Part shown: positions 35,869 through 44,737 of the stretch, piece by piece
Numbering within the stretch: position 1 is the first letter of the stretch
How the letters are laid out: each line of letters begins with the position of its first letter
NCBI GenBank assembly: GCA_018268595.1
Contig: JAFDWH010000019.1
Span: 62,001-126,000 of the forward strand
Source of the DNA: Actinomycetota bacterium
GTDB lineage: Bacteria; Actinomycetota; Thermoleophilia; Solirubrobacterales; Solirubrobacteraceae
DNA: 64,000 nucleotides
Direction: 5' to 3'
Position numbers and translations under genes: made by a program
Notes under the pieces: generated by a model
Databases searched by the model: none
What the model saw: only the letters and a program-made list of their open reading frames with translations
What the model was told of the DNA's origin: nothing

Positions 35869-36475
35869 GCAGCATCGTCCACGGGAAGGGCGAGCGCTTC
35901 TCGACGACCTCGCCGTGCTGCGAGAGCAGCCGCACGAAGGAGCGCTTCGACCAGTGGTTGACGTGTCCGGGGGTGTTGCCGAGGTCGGAGAGATACGCGC
36001 CGCGCGCCATGTTCAGCATGCGCCACAGCGGCTCTCGGGGGACCGACACGAGCAGGTGCCGTCTCGCGACGCGCGCCATCTCGGCGACCGTGTGCGCAGG
36101 GTCGGGCACATGCTCCAGCACCTCGATCGCGCACGCCATGTCGAACTCGCCGTCGACGAACGGCATGTTCTCCGCGAGCATCGTGCGGTACTCGAGGTTC
36201 GGCCGCTGGCGCGTGGCCCACTCGGCCTTCAGCTTCTCGTCGTCGAGGTCGATCCCGACGATCCGCCGCTCGCCGAGCTGCTCCGCCCACTGGTGCGTGA
36301 GCACCCCCTCGCCGCAGCCGACGTCCAGCACCGACTGCGGCGCCGCCTGCGCGAACAGCTGCGCGAGCGTGCCCTCGAAGTTCGCCATCAACCGCCGCAC
36401 GACGGGGTTCGTCGAGCCGTACTTGTCGAACGTGTTGCCGGTCGGAACGGCTTCGGTCGCGTGCGTCGCGCTCAT
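35849..36475 (-). CDS. Class I SAM-dependent methyltransferase
   Basis: The protein has 208 residues. Motif I is SVLDVGCGEGVL (about 48-59), motif II VGIDLDDEKL, and the post-motif is EFDMACAIEVLEHVPDPAHTVAEMARV. The family is that of small-molecule or sugar methyltransferases; the substrate is unknown. The ATG overlaps the glycosyltransferase stop (ATGA) and its end overlaps the flippase start. It forms a three-gene operon likely to modify and export an envelope glycan or lipid. Confidence 0.85.
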   Translation of the reverse strand: MSATHATEAVPTGNTFDKYGSTNPVVRRLMANFEGTLAQLFAQAAPQSVLDVGCGEGVLTHQWAEQLGERRIVGIDLDDEKLKAEWATRQRPNLEYRTMLAENMPFVDGEFDMACAIEVLEHVPDPAHTVAEMARVARRHLLVSVPREPLWRMLNMARGAYLSDLGNTPGHVNHWSKRSFVRLLSQHGEVVEKRSPFPWTMLLVRLGT

Positions 36476-37488
36476 ACCTCGATCGTCTCCCGCTTGAGCT
36501 TGTCCTCGCTGCTCTCGGCGCCGCGCTCGTAGTGCGACGGCGCGATCCCGAGCGCCAGCTCGATCCGCCGCACGCGCTCGAACGTGCGCTGCGAGAGCGT
36601 GCGCTGCGCGGCCAGCAGGTCGCCGATCACGCCGAGCGCGCCCAGCAGCATCGCGGCGATGAACAGCACCGCCCCGAGGATCAGCGACTGCACGTGGCCG
36701 GCGCCCTCGCCGCCGATGTACGCGACGAGGAAGCGCACCCACACGCCCAGCGCGAGCAGTCCCATCAGGACGGCGCCGCCCCAGAACACCTTCAGCGGCT
36801 CGTACTGCGCGTAGATGCGGAAGATCGAGATCGCGTTGCGGCGCACGTAGGCGCCCATCGACGGGAACAGGCGCGATTCGCGCGTCTTCGGGTTCGTGCG
36901 GATCTGGACGTGGTCGACCGCGACGAGCTGCTTGCCGGCCTGGATGATCGTCTCGAGCGTGTAGGTGAATCTGGAGACGACCTGCATCTGCAGCGCGGCC
37001 TCGCGGTTGTAGGCGCGGAAGCCGGAGGTCGTGTCGGGGACGGTCGTCTCGGACGCCTGGCGCACGACCCACGAGCCGAGCTTCTGGAGCGACTTCTTGA
37101 GCGGGGAGAAGTGCTCGATCTGCTCGACCTGGCGGTCGCCGACGACCATGTCGGCGCGCCCGGCGACGATCGGCGCGACGAGCTTCGGGATGTCGCGCCC
37201 GTCGTACTGGTTGTCGGCGTCGGTGTTGACGATCACGTCCGCGCCGAGCTTGAGCGCGGCGTCGAGCCCCGCCTGGAAGCCGGCCGCGAGGCCCTTGTTG
37301 TTCGTCAGCTTGACGATGTGGTCGACGCCGTTCGCGCGCGCGACCTCGATCGTGCGGTCGCGCGAGCCGTCGTCGATCACGAGCCACTCGACCGTCTCGA
37401 AGCCGTCGACCGCGCGCGGCAGGTCGGCGAGCGTCCCGGGCAGCGTCTGCTCCTCGTTGAAGCAGGGAATCTGGATGATCAGCTTCAT
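36472..37488 (-). CDS. Family 2 glycosyltransferase with C-terminal membrane helices
   Basis: The protein has 338 residues. The GT-A domain starts MKLIIQIPCFNEEQTLPGTL and has WLVIDDGSRDRTIEVA, IVNTDADNQYDGRDIP (metal-binding DxD) and DTTSGFRAYNREAAL. Two hydrophobic segments at about 235-300 anchor it. It resembles dolichol/polyprenyl-phosphate hexose synthases. It is the first gene of the minus-strand glycan operon. It is divergent from the membrane glycosyltransferase at 37537, and the two share a 48-base promoter region. Confidence 0.9.
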   Translation of the reverse strand: MKLIIQIPCFNEEQTLPGTLADLPRAVDGFETVEWLVIDDGSRDRTIEVARANGVDHIVKLTNNKGLAAGFQAGLDAALKLGADVIVNTDADNQYDGRDIPKLVAPIVAGRADMVVGDRQVEQIEHFSPLKKSLQKLGSWVVRQASETTVPDTTSGFRAYNREAALQMQVVSRFTYTLETIIQAGKQLVAVDHVQIRTNPKTRESRLFPSMGAYVRRNAISIFRIYAQYEPLKVFWGGAVLMGLLALGVWVRFLVAYIGGEGAGHVQSLILGAVLFIAAMLLGALGVIGDLLAAQRTLSQRTFERVRRIELALGIAPSHYERGAESSEDKLKRETIEV

Positions 37489-37513
37489 GGCAGGGCGAGG
37501 TCGACCGCGTGGT

Positions 37514-37519
37514 CTAGAC
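37514..37519 (+). promoter_or_regulatory. -10 element TAGACT in the divergent glycosyltransferase promoter
   Basis: TAGACT is 17 bases before ATG 37537 and lies in the palindrome GTCTAGAC (37512-37519). No clear -10 was found for the leftward gene. Confidence 0.3.
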
Positions 37520-37536
37520 TCGCGCCGCAGTATTCC

Positions 37537-39246
37537 ATGCGCCGCCCCGACCGCACGACCCTCGCGCTGGCCGGCGTGCTGCTGGGGGCGCTCGCACTCC
37601 GCCTGTGGGGCATCGGGCACGGCCTGCCGTTCTCCTACAACGCCGACGAGGAGGGGCATTTCGTCCCCGTCGCGATCGGCTTCTTCGGCCACGACCTCGA
37701 CCCGGGCTACTTCCTCAACCCGCCCGGCTACACCGAGCTGCTGTACGCGATCTACGCGGTCTGGTTCGGCGGCCGCGGGGCGGTCGCGCACGCGTACCTG
37801 AGCGACCCCTCCGAGGTCTTCCTGATCGCGCGCGCGACGGTCGCGCTGCTCGGCGTCGCGGCGGTCTGGCTGCTGTACCTCGCGGGCGCGCGCCTGTTCG
37901 ACCGCGCCGTCGCGCTGCTGGCCGCGGCGCTCGCCGCGGTCGCGTTCCTGCCCGTCTTCTACAGCCACCTGGCGCTCAACGACGTGCCGGCGACGGCGCC
38001 GGCGACGCTCGCGCTGCTGGGCGCCGCGCTGGTCCTGCGCGGCGGCGGCACGAAGGCGGCGCTGCTGGGTGGGCTGGGCGCCGGCCTCGCGGCCGGCACG
38101 AAGTACACGGCAGGGATCGTGCTGCTGCCGCTGCTGACCGCGGTCGCGGTCACGGCACGCGGGCAGCGCGAGCCGCTGCGCCGCGTGCTGCTCGCGCCGG
38201 CGGCCGCCGCGTGCGCCGCCGCGCTCGCCGGCTTCCTGCTCGCGAACCCGTACGCGCTGCTGGACTTCGAGGCGTTCCACGCGGGCGTCGCCAGACAGCG
38301 CCGCCTGACGAGCGCGGACGAGCTCGCCAAGCTCGGCCTCACGCAGCGCAACGGGATCGTCTACTACCTGTGGTCGCTGACGTGGGGGCTCGGCTGGGTC
38401 CCGGCGCTGGCCGCGCTCGGCGGAGCGCTGCGGCTGCTGGCGCGCGACCGCCGGCTCGCGCTCGTGCTGCTGCCCGCGCCGTTCCTGTACGTCCTCTACA
38501 TGGGCGCGCAGGAGCGCTACTTCGGCCGCTGGCTGCTGCCGGTGCTGCCGCTCGCGATCCTGCTCGCCGCGTACGCCGGCGTCGCGCTCGCCCGCGCGCT
38601 CGCCACCCGCGCGCCCCGCCTCGCGGCGCCTGCCGCGGCGCTCGTCGCGCTCGCGCTGCTGGCGCAGGGGCTCGTCGCCTCGCTGCACGTCGACCGGGTG
38701 CTCGCGCGCCCGGACACGCGCGGCAGCGCGCGCACGTGGCTGCTCGCGCACGTGCCGGCCGGCGCGAAGGTCGTGATCGAGCCGTTCGTGCCCGCGCGCT
38801 GGCTGGAGGACCCCGACCGCGCCGACCCCGCCACCCCGGGCGGCGGCCGCTGGCGCCTGTGGGACACGGCGCGCGCCGACGTCGACGACGCCGGCCGGCC
38901 GTTGCCGCACGGCCGCACCCGCTTCGTGAAGGTCGACAAGTACGAGCGCACGCTGCGCCCCGCGCTGATCGACGCGTACGTCGCGCAGGGCTACTGCTGG
39001 GTCGTGACCGGCTCGACGCAGTTCTCGCGCGCGTACGTGCAGCCGCGGGAGGTGCCGCAGGCGCTCGCCTACTACGCCGCGCTGCGCCGCCGCGCCGACA
39101 CCGTCGCGCGCTTCACGCCCTACCGCGACGGCGCGACGGCACCCCGCTTCAACTTCGACTGGTCGTTCGACTACTACCCGCTCGCGTACGCGCGGCCGGG
39201 CCCGCTGATCGTCGTGCACCGCCTGCGCGGCGGGGTCTGCGGCTGA
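37537..39246 (+). CDS. Integral membrane glycosyltransferase (ArnT/PMT-like)
   Basis: The protein has 569 residues and about eleven membrane helices. The first extracytoplasmic loop has the acidic YNADEEGHF and LNPPGYTELLY segments seen in GT-C enzymes that use polyprenyl-phosphate sugars. A soluble C-terminal part from about residue 390 contains KVDKYERTLRPALIDAYVAQGYCWVVTGSTQFSRAY. The donor is plausibly made by the divergent GT2 enzyme. The acceptor is unknown. It ends 22 bases before the ribD ATG. Confidence 0.82.
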   Translation: MRRPDRTTLALAGVLLGALALRLWGIGHGLPFSYNADEEGHFVPVAIGFFGHDLDPGYFLNPPGYTELLYAIYAVWFGGRGAVAHAYLSDPSEVFLIARATVALLGVAAVWLLYLAGARLFDRAVALLAAALAAVAFLPVFYSHLALNDVPATAPATLALLGAALVLRGGGTKAALLGGLGAGLAAGTKYTAGIVLLPLLTAVAVTARGQREPLRRVLLAPAAAACAAALAGFLLANPYALLDFEAFHAGVARQRRLTSADELAKLGLTQRNGIVYYLWSLTWGLGWVPALAALGGALRLLARDRRLALVLLPAPFLYVLYMGAQERYFGRWLLPVLPLAILLAAYAGVALARALATRAPRLAAPAAALVALALLAQGLVASLHVDRVLARPDTRGSARTWLLAHVPAGAKVVIEPFVPARWLEDPDRADPATPGGGRWRLWDTARADVDDAGRPLPHGRTRFVKVDKYERTLRPALIDAYVAQGYCWVVTGSTQFSRAYVQPREVPQALAYYAALRRRADTVARFTPYRDGATAPRFNFDWSFDYYPLAYARPGPLIVVHRLRGGVCG

Positions 39247-39255
39247 CGTGCCGCG

Positions 39256-39261
39256 TATCCT
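39256..39261 (+). promoter_or_regulatory. -10 element TATCCT of the riboflavin operon
   Basis: TATCCT is exactly 7 bases before ATG 39269, with no Shine-Dalgarno sequence. The gap leaves no room for an FMN riboswitch. Confidence 0.55.
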
Positions 39262-39268
39262 CACGGAC

Positions 39269-40390
39269 ATGCCGTTGGGGACCGAGACGGATCGCCTGCA
39301 CCTCGCGCGCACGCTGGAGCTGGCGGCGCAGGGGCGCGGGCGCGTCAGCCCGAACCCGCTGGTCGGCGCGGTGATCGCGCGCGAGAGCACGGTGCTGGGC
39401 GAGGGCTGGCACACCGCCTACGGCGAGGCGCACGCGGAGGTCGAGGCGCTGCGCGCCGCCGCCGGGTCGGACCTGAGCGACGCGACGCTGTACGTCTCGC
39501 TCGAGCCCTGCTGCCACACCGGCAAGCAGCCGCCGTGCACCGACGCGATCGTCGCGTCCGGCATCCGCCGCGTCGTCGTCGCCTCCGACGACCCGACGGA
39601 GAAGGCGTCCGGGCGCGGGCTCGGCATCCTGCGCGACGAGGGGATCGACGTCGAGGTCGCCGACGGCGAGCTGGCCGCGCGCGCCCGCCTGCTGAACCAG
39701 CCGTTCCGCAAGCTCGCGCGCACCGGCCGCCCGTGGGTCCTGTTCAAGTCGGCGATGACGCTCGACGGCAAGGTCGCCACGCGCGCGGGCGACTCCAAGT
39801 GGATCTCCAACGAGGACAGCCGCCGCCGCGCGCACCGCTGGCGCGCCGAATGCGACGCGGTCGCGGTCGGGATCGGCACGGCGCTCGCCGACGACCCGCA
39901 GCTGACGGCGCGCCTGCCCGACGTGGCGCGCCAGCCGCGCCACGTCGTGTTCGACGCGACCGCGCGCCTGCCGCTCGACTCGCAGCTCGTCGCCGCCGCG
40001 CCGGAGATCCCGCTGACGGTCGTCGTCTCGCGCGCGGCGCCGCGCTCGGCGACCGACGCGCTCGAGACGCACGGCGCGGAGGTGATCGTCGCGACCGGCG
40101 AGCACGAACAGGCGCGCGTGCAGTCGGCGCTCGACCAGCTCGGCGCGGCGGGCGTCAGCTCGATGCTGCTGGAGGGCGGCCCGAGGCTGGCGGGCGCGTT
40201 CTTCGACGCCGGCGAGATCGACGAGCTGCGGCTGTTCCTCGCGCCGCTCGTGCTGGGCGGGCGCACTGCGCGCGACCCGCTCGAGGGCGAGGGCGTCGAG
40301 ACGATCGCCGACGCCGTGCGCGCGCTGACGCTCGAGTGCGAGTGCGTCGCGGGCGACATCCTCGTCTCCGCGCGCCTGAGGGAGTGGTGA
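39269..40390 (+). CDS. ribD: Bifunctional pyrimidine deaminase/reductase
   Basis: RibD deaminates and then reduces the pyrimidine product of GTP cyclohydrolase II. The deaminase half has [17 protein letters not shown] and the zinc cysteines in [15 protein letters not shown]. The reductase half has [27 protein letters not shown] and [16 protein letters not shown] 39269 (373 residues) is preferred over GTG 39248 because TATCCT lies between them. The stop overlaps the ribE ATG (TGATG). Confidence 0.95.
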   Translation: MPLGTETDRLHLARTLELAAQGRGRVSPNPLVGAVIARESTVLGEGWHTAYGEAHAEVEALRAAAGSDLSDATLYVSLEPCCHTGKQPPCTDAIVASGIRRVVVASDDPTEKASGRGLGILRDEGIDVEVADGELAARARLLNQPFRKLARTGRPWVLFKSAMTLDGKVATRAGDSKWISNEDSRRRAHRWRAECDAVAVGIGTALADDPQLTARLPDVARQPRHVVFDATARLPLDSQLVAAAPEIPLTVVVSRAAPRSATDALETHGAEVIVATGEHEQARVQSALDQLGAAGVSSMLLEGGPRLAGAFFDAGEIDELRLFLAPLVLGGRTARDPLEGEGVETIADAVRALTLECECVAGDILVSARLREW

Positions 40391-40974
40391 TGTTCACGGG
40401 GCTCGTGCAGGGGCTGGGCACCGTCGAGGCCGTCGAGCAGACGGACGACGGCGTGCGCCTCGCGATCGCGACGCCGCTCGCGTCCGAGCTGGCCGAGGGA
40501 GACTCGATCGCCGTCAACGGCGTCTGCCTGACGGCCGTCGCGCCGGCGCCCGAGCGCTTCGCCGCCGACGTCATGAACGAGACGCTGCGCCGCTCCTCGC
40601 TCGCGCAGGCGAGCGCCGGCGCGCAGGTGAACCTGGAGCTGCCGCTGCGCGCGCACGACCGCCTCGGCGGCCACGTCGTGCAGGGCCACGTCGACGGGCT
40701 CGGCACCGTCGCGGAGGTCGCGCCGGACGGCTTCGCGCGCCGCATCCGGATCGCGGCGGCGCCGGATCTGCTGCGATACGTGGTCGAGAAGGGCTCGATC
40801 GCGGTCGACGGGGTGAGCCTCACCGTCGCGGCCGTCGACGACGAGTCGCTCACCGTCTCCCTGATCCCCGAGACCCTGGAGCGCACGAGCCTCGGAGCTG
40901 CCGCGCCCGGACGAACCGTCAACCTGGAGGTGGACGTGCTCGCGAAATACGTCGAGAAGCTGGTGGCGCGATGA
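40390..40974 (+). CDS. ribE: Riboflavin synthase alpha chain
   Basis: RibE dismutates 6,7-dimethyl-8-ribityllumazine to riboflavin. The 194-residue protein contains two lumazine-binding barrels. The first has [23 protein letters not shown] and [11 protein letters not shown]; the second has [27 protein letters not shown]. It is coupled to ribD upstream (TGATG) and ribBA downstream (ATGA). Confidence 0.96.
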   Translation: MFTGLVQGLGTVEAVEQTDDGVRLAIATPLASELAEGDSIAVNGVCLTAVAPAPERFAADVMNETLRRSSLAQASAGAQVNLELPLRAHDRLGGHVVQGHVDGLGTVAEVAPDGFARRIRIAAAPDLLRYVVEKGSIAVDGVSLTVAAVDDESLTVSLIPETLERTSLGAAAPGRTVNLEVDVLAKYVEKLVAR

Positions 40975-42239
40975 GGCAGGAGACGAGAGCCGTGTTCGCG
41001 ACCGTCGAGGAGGCGATCGAGGACATCCGCCAGGGCAAGATGGTCGTCGTCTGCGACGACGAGGACCGCGAGAACGAGGGCGACCTCACACTCGCCGCGC
41101 AGTTCGCGACGCCGGAGGCGATCAACTTCATGGCGAAGGAGGGGCGCGGCCTGATCTGCCTCGCGCTCACCCCCGAGCGTTGCGACGAGCTGGACCTCGA
41201 CCTGATGGCGGCGAAGAACGAGTCGCCGTTCGAGACGGCCTTCACGGTCTCGATCGAGGCGCGCGAGGGCGTCACGACGGGCATCTCCGCGCACGACCGC
41301 GCGCACACGATCCAGGTCGCGATCGACCCCGGCTCGCGCCCGCGGGACGTCGTGCAGCCGGGCCACGTGTTCCCGCTGAAGGCGAAGCGCGGCGGCGTGC
41401 TGGAGCGCGTCGGCCAGACGGAGGCGGCGGTCGATCTCGCGCGGCTCGCCGGCCTCAACCCGTCCGGCGTGATCTGCGAGATCATGAACGACGACGGGAC
41501 GATGGCGCGCGTCGACGACCTCGTCGGCTACTGCGCCCGGCACGGGCTGAAGATGATCACCGTCGCCGACCTCGTCGCCTACCGGCGCCGCCATGACAGG
41601 CTCGTCGAGCGCGTCGTCTCGACCGCGCTGCCGACCGCGTTCGGCGACTTCGAGGTCGTCGGCTACCGCTCGCTGGTCGACGACAAGCACCACGTCGCGA
41701 TGGTCAAGGGCGACGTCTCGGCGGTCGACGACGTGCTCGTGCGCGTGCACTCGGAGTGCCTCACCGGCGACGTCTTCCACTCGCTGCGCTGCGACTGCGG
41801 CGAGCAGCTCGAGTCGGCGCTCGCGATGATCGAGGAGGCCGGCGCGGGCGTGCTGCTGTACCTCGCGCAGGAGGGACGGGGGATCGGCCTGCTGAACAAG
41901 CTGAAGGCGTACAAGCTGCAGGAGGAAGGGCTCGACACGGTCGACGCCAACCTCAAGCTCGGCCTGCCGGCCGACCTGCGCGACTACGGCATCGGCGCGC
42001 AGATCCTCGTCGACCTCGGCCTCTCCTCGATCCGCATCCTCACGAACAACCCGAAGAAGATCATCGGCCTGGAGGGCTACGGGCTGGCGGTCACCGGCCA
42101 GGTGCCGATCCAGCCGACGCCGAACCCGCACAACGAGGCGTACCTGCGCGCCAAGCGCGACCGCATGGGCCACACGCTGCACCACCAGGGCCTGCCGCTC
42201 GACGAGGAGCTGATCCAGGAGGAGCGCCGCGATGGCTGA
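40971..42239 (+). CDS. ribBA: Bifunctional DHBP synthase/GTP cyclohydrolase II
   Basis: The N-terminal half makes 3,4-dihydroxy-2-butanone-4-phosphate from ribulose-5-phosphate ([11 protein letters not shown] and the catalytic His/Glu in the GHVFPL region). The C-terminal half opens GTP to the pyrimidine precursor (zinc cysteines in [20 protein letters not shown], then [14 protein letters not shown]). The protein has 422 residues and both halves look intact. It overlaps ribE by 4 bases and ribH by 8 bases. Confidence 0.97.
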   Translation: MRQETRAVFATVEEAIEDIRQGKMVVVCDDEDRENEGDLTLAAQFATPEAINFMAKEGRGLICLALTPERCDELDLDLMAAKNESPFETAFTVSIEAREGVTTGISAHDRAHTIQVAIDPGSRPRDVVQPGHVFPLKAKRGGVLERVGQTEAAVDLARLAGLNPSGVICEIMNDDGTMARVDDLVGYCARHGLKMITVADLVAYRRRHDRLVERVVSTALPTAFGDFEVVGYRSLVDDKHHVAMVKGDVSAVDDVLVRVHSECLTGDVFHSLRCDCGEQLESALAMIEEAGAGVLLYLAQEGRGIGLLNKLKAYKLQEEGLDTVDANLKLGLPADLRDYGIGAQILVDLGLSSIRILTNNPKKIIGLEGYGLAVTGQVPIQPTPNPHNEAYLRAKRDRMGHTLHHQGLPLDEELIQEERRDG

Positions 42240-42693
42240 CAGACGCTTCGCGCTCGTCGTCGGGCGCTTCTACGAGGAGCTGGCGGAGAAGCTGGTCGCG
42301 GGGGCGCGCGAGGTGCTCGACCCGCACGGCGAGGTCGACGTCTACGACGTGCCGGGCGCGTTCGAGCTGCCGCTGGCGGCGAAGTACGCGGCCGAGTCGG
42401 GCCGCTACGCGGCGATCGTCGCGCTCGGCGCCGTGATCCGCGGCGAGACCGACCACTACGACTACGTCTGCGGCGAGGCGGCGCGAGGGATTCAGCAGGT
42501 GCAGCTCGCGACCGGCGTGCCGGTCGGCTTCGGCGTCCTCACGGTCGACTCGATGGAGCAGGCGCTGGCGCGCGTGCGGGGCGGCGGCAAGCGCGACTCC
42601 GGCGTGCACGCGGCCGAGGCCGTGCTCGCGTCGCTGGCGATCAAGGACGAGCTGAGCAAGCGCCCCCGCGCGGCCGGCTTCAGCGTCTCCTGA
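42232..42693 (+). CDS. ribH: 6,7-dimethyl-8-ribityllumazine synthase
   Basis: RibH condenses the RibD product with dihydroxybutanone phosphate and usually forms icosahedral shells. The 153-residue protein has [49 protein letters not shown] and the phosphate loop [16 protein letters not shown]. It is the last gene of the riboflavin operon. GCCGCGC-CC-GCGCGGC (42698-42713) after the stop could terminate transcription. Confidence 0.96.
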   Translation: MADRRFALVVGRFYEELAEKLVAGAREVLDPHGEVDVYDVPGAFELPLAAKYAAESGRYAAIVALGAVIRGETDHYDYVCGEAARGIQQVQLATGVPVGFGVLTVDSMEQALARVRGGGKRDSGVHAAEAVLASLAIKDELSKRPRAAGFSVS

Positions 42694-42697
42694 CGGC

Positions 42698-42713
42698 GCC
42701 GCGCCCGCGCGGC
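42698..42713 (+). terminator. GC hairpin after ribH
   Basis: GCCGCGC and GCGCGGC form a near-loopless palindrome of 16 bases directly after the ribH stop (probably 6 bp with a 4-base loop in RNA). No U-run follows. Confidence 0.4.
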
Positions 42714-42722
42714 GAGCCTGCG

Positions 42723-42728
42723 TATACT
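42723..42728 (+). promoter_or_regulatory. -10 element TATACT of rpmB
   Basis: TATACT is one of the best -10 matches in the window. It lies 9 bases before ATG 42738, with no Shine-Dalgarno sequence. Confidence 0.6.
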
Positions 42729-42737
42729 GCCCGAGCC

Positions 42738-42926
42738 ATGCCAAAGGTCTGCCACGTCTGCAACAAGGGTCCTGCCTTCGGGCAGAGCCGCAGCCACTCG
42801 AGAGTCGCGACGAAGCGCCGCTTCGATCCGAACCTCCAGCGCGTCCGCGTCGACGTGGCCGGCGCGCCGCGCCGCGTGTACGTCTGCACGCGCTGCCTGA
42901 AGGCCGGCAAGGTCACGAAGGCGTAG
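42738..42926 (+). CDS. rpmB: 50S ribosomal protein L28
   Basis: L28 is a component of the large ribosomal subunit. The 62-residue protein has a zinc-ribbon pair of knuckles, CHVC near the N-terminus and CTRC in YVCTRCLKAGKVTKA, so it is the zinc-containing (C+) type. SHSRVATKRRFDPNLQRVRV is the family core. It is followed by a hairpin (GCCGCG-CCGT-CGCGGC, 42934-42949) and then by the DAK gene. Confidence 0.95.
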   Translation: MPKVCHVCNKGPAFGQSRSHSRVATKRRFDPNLQRVRVDVAGAPRRVYVCTRCLKAGKVTKA

Positions 42927-42933
42927 GCGAGCC

Positions 42934-42949
42934 GCCGCGCCGTCGCGGC
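42934..42949 (+). terminator. GC hairpin after rpmB
   Basis: GCCGCG (42934-42939) and CGCGGC (42944-42949) pair around CCGT, 8 bases after the rpmB stop. There is no U-run. Confidence 0.4.
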
Positions 42950-42996
42950 GCCGGCCTCCCGTTCGTCGCCCCCAGGCGCTACGGTCTCCGGCGCCC

Positions 42997-44649
42997 GTGT
43001 CCGATCCAAGCCTTCTCCGTTTCCGCGCCGCCGTCGAGGGCGCGCTCGCCCAGCTCGAGGCGCGCCGCGACGAGGTCAACGAGCTGAACGTCTTCCCGGT
43101 CGCCGACGGCGACACCGGCGACAACATGGCGCTCACGCTGCGTGCCGTGCTGCAGGAGCTGGACCGCCTCGGGGCCGCCGCGCAGGAGCGCACGCTCGAC
43201 GAGATCGGCCGCGACGAGATCGTCAGATCCGTTGCCCGCGCGGCGCTGCTCGGCGCGCGCGGCAACAGCGGAGTGATCCTGTCGCAGCTCATCCGCGGCG
43301 CGGCCGAGGAGCTGGCGAGCCGCCCGGGCGAGCTGGTCGACCCGGTGCTGATCGGGGCCGCGATGGCGCGCGCGGCCGAGCAGGCGTACGGGTCGGTTCG
43401 CGAGCCGGCGGAGGGGACGATCCTGACCGTCGTGCGCGAGATGGCGAGCCGCATCGCCTCCGAGCTGGCGCACATGCCGGAGACGCGGCTCGACCGCAGC
43501 GCGGGCGACGAGCGGCAGGACACGCTGATCGCCGACGTGCTGGAGCGCGCGCTGGAGACCGGCCAGGAGTCGGTCGCGCGCGGCCCCGAGCTGCTTCCGG
43601 TGCTGCGCGAGGCCGGCGTGGTCGACGCCGGCGGCTACGGCTTGACCGTGCTGTTCGCCGGCGTGATCGCCGCGCTGCGCGGGAGCGAGCCGCCGGAGGT
43701 CGCGCACCACCGGGCTGCGCGGGTCACCCATCCGCAGCACGAGTCCTCGACCTACCGCTACTGCACGAACTTCGCCGTCACCGGCAGCGGGTTGAGAGCG
43801 CGCGAGTTCGTCGAGGCGCTCGAGCGGATGGGCGACTCGGTGCTCGTCGTCGGCGACGAGACGACGCTCAAGGTGCACGTCCACACCGACGACCCCGACG
43901 CCGCGACTGCGCTGTTCGACGGCGCCGGCGCGGTCTCGCACCTCGACGTCGCCGACATGCACCAGCAGGTGCAAGAGCGCGACGCGAAGCTCGCCGCGGC
44001 CACCGAGAGCGCGGCCACGTCGGCCGCCTGCGGCGCGCTCGCGGTCGTCTCCGGCGACGGCATCCGCGGGCTCTTCGAGGGCTTCGGCTTCCACACGCTC
44101 GACGGCGGCGCGACGCTCAACCCGTCGACGTACGAGCTGCTCGCCGGCATCCACGCGGTGCCCGCCGAGCAGGTCGTCGTCTTGCCGAACAGCTCGAACG
44201 TCTTCATGTCGGCCGAGCGCGCCGCCGAGCTGTCGGAGAAGACGGTCCACGTCGTGCGCTCGCACTCGCAGCAGGCCGGGCTCGCGGCCGCGGTCGCGTT
44301 CGACCCGGCGCAGGGCGCGGAGGCCAACGCCGCCGCGCTCGCGGGCGCGCTCGAGCGAGTCCGCACGGGCGCGGTCGCGCCGGCCGCACGGGACGACGTC
44401 AACGGCCGCTTCCGCGTCGGCGAGGCCGTCGGGTTCGTCGGCGACGAGTTGGTCGCATGGGGCGAGCCGGCCGACACGCTGCGCTCCGTCCTCGCCGCGC
44501 TCGCCGACGAGTCGGAGCTGGTGACGTGCCTCAGCGGCGACGGCGCCCCGCTCGCCCACGCCGACGTCGCCGCCCTCTCCGACGGCGCCGAGCTCGAGGT
44601 CGTCGCCGGCGGGCAGCCCGCCTACTGGTGGCTGCTGTCGGCCGAGTAG
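42997..44649 (+). CDS. DAK2-domain protein, fatty-acid kinase FakA-like
   Basis: The protein has 550 residues. The N-terminal DAK2 domain carries the phosphate-binding VNELNVFPVADGDTGDNMALT and LLGARGNSGVILSQ. The C-terminal half has DegV/FakA-like features (VTGSGLRAREFVEALERMGDSV and HVHTDDPDAA). FakA proteins phosphorylate fatty acids bound to FakB; whether this one does is inferred. The position between rpmB and recG is conserved in many Gram-positive bacteria. TACGGT (42980-42985) is 11 bases before GTG 42997. Confidence 0.87.
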   Translation: MSDPSLLRFRAAVEGALAQLEARRDEVNELNVFPVADGDTGDNMALTLRAVLQELDRLGAAAQERTLDEIGRDEIVRSVARAALLGARGNSGVILSQLIRGAAEELASRPGELVDPVLIGAAMARAAEQAYGSVREPAEGTILTVVREMASRIASELAHMPETRLDRSAGDERQDTLIADVLERALETGQESVARGPELLPVLREAGVVDAGGYGLTVLFAGVIAALRGSEPPEVAHHRAARVTHPQHESSTYRYCTNFAVTGSGLRAREFVEALERMGDSVLVVGDETTLKVHVHTDDPDAATALFDGAGAVSHLDVADMHQQVQERDAKLAAATESAATSAACGALAVVSGDGIRGLFEGFGFHTLDGGATLNPSTYELLAGIHAVPAEQVVVLPNSSNVFMSAERAAELSEKTVHVVRSHSQQAGLAAAVAFDPAQGAEANAAALAGALERVRTGAVAPAARDDVNGRFRVGEAVGFVGDELVAWGEPADTLRSVLAALADESELVTCLSGDGAPLAHADVAALSDGAELEVVAGGQPAYWWLLSAE

Positions 44650-44652
44650 CCC

Positions 44653-44698
44653 GATCACTGCATCTCTGACCCCGCATAGCGAGGCAAAAGCTGCAGTG
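44653..44698 (+). repeat. Degenerate copy of the two-tier hairpin element
   Basis: CACTGCA (44656-44662) pairs with TGCAGTG (44692-44698). Inside lies CGCATAGCGAGGCAAAAG (44673-44690), identical over 18 bases to the reverse complement of the hairpin at 3248-3290. The left inner arm has decayed, so the inner stem no longer forms. It lies between the DAK gene and recG, which point the same way. Confidence 0.65.
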
Positions 44699-44737
44699 CT
44701 CGGCTCGACCGCCCCGCCGGGCATAGTTGGGCGGCCG

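Noticed and set aside
39247-39268. FMN riboswitch before the riboflavin operon
   Set aside because: Only 22 bases separate the preceding gene from the ribD ATG, and they hold the -10 element.
44696-44737. GTG 44696 as recG start
   Set aside because: It lies inside the hairpin repeat; ATG 44738 gives a normal RecG N-terminus and has a -10-like CATAGT upstream.
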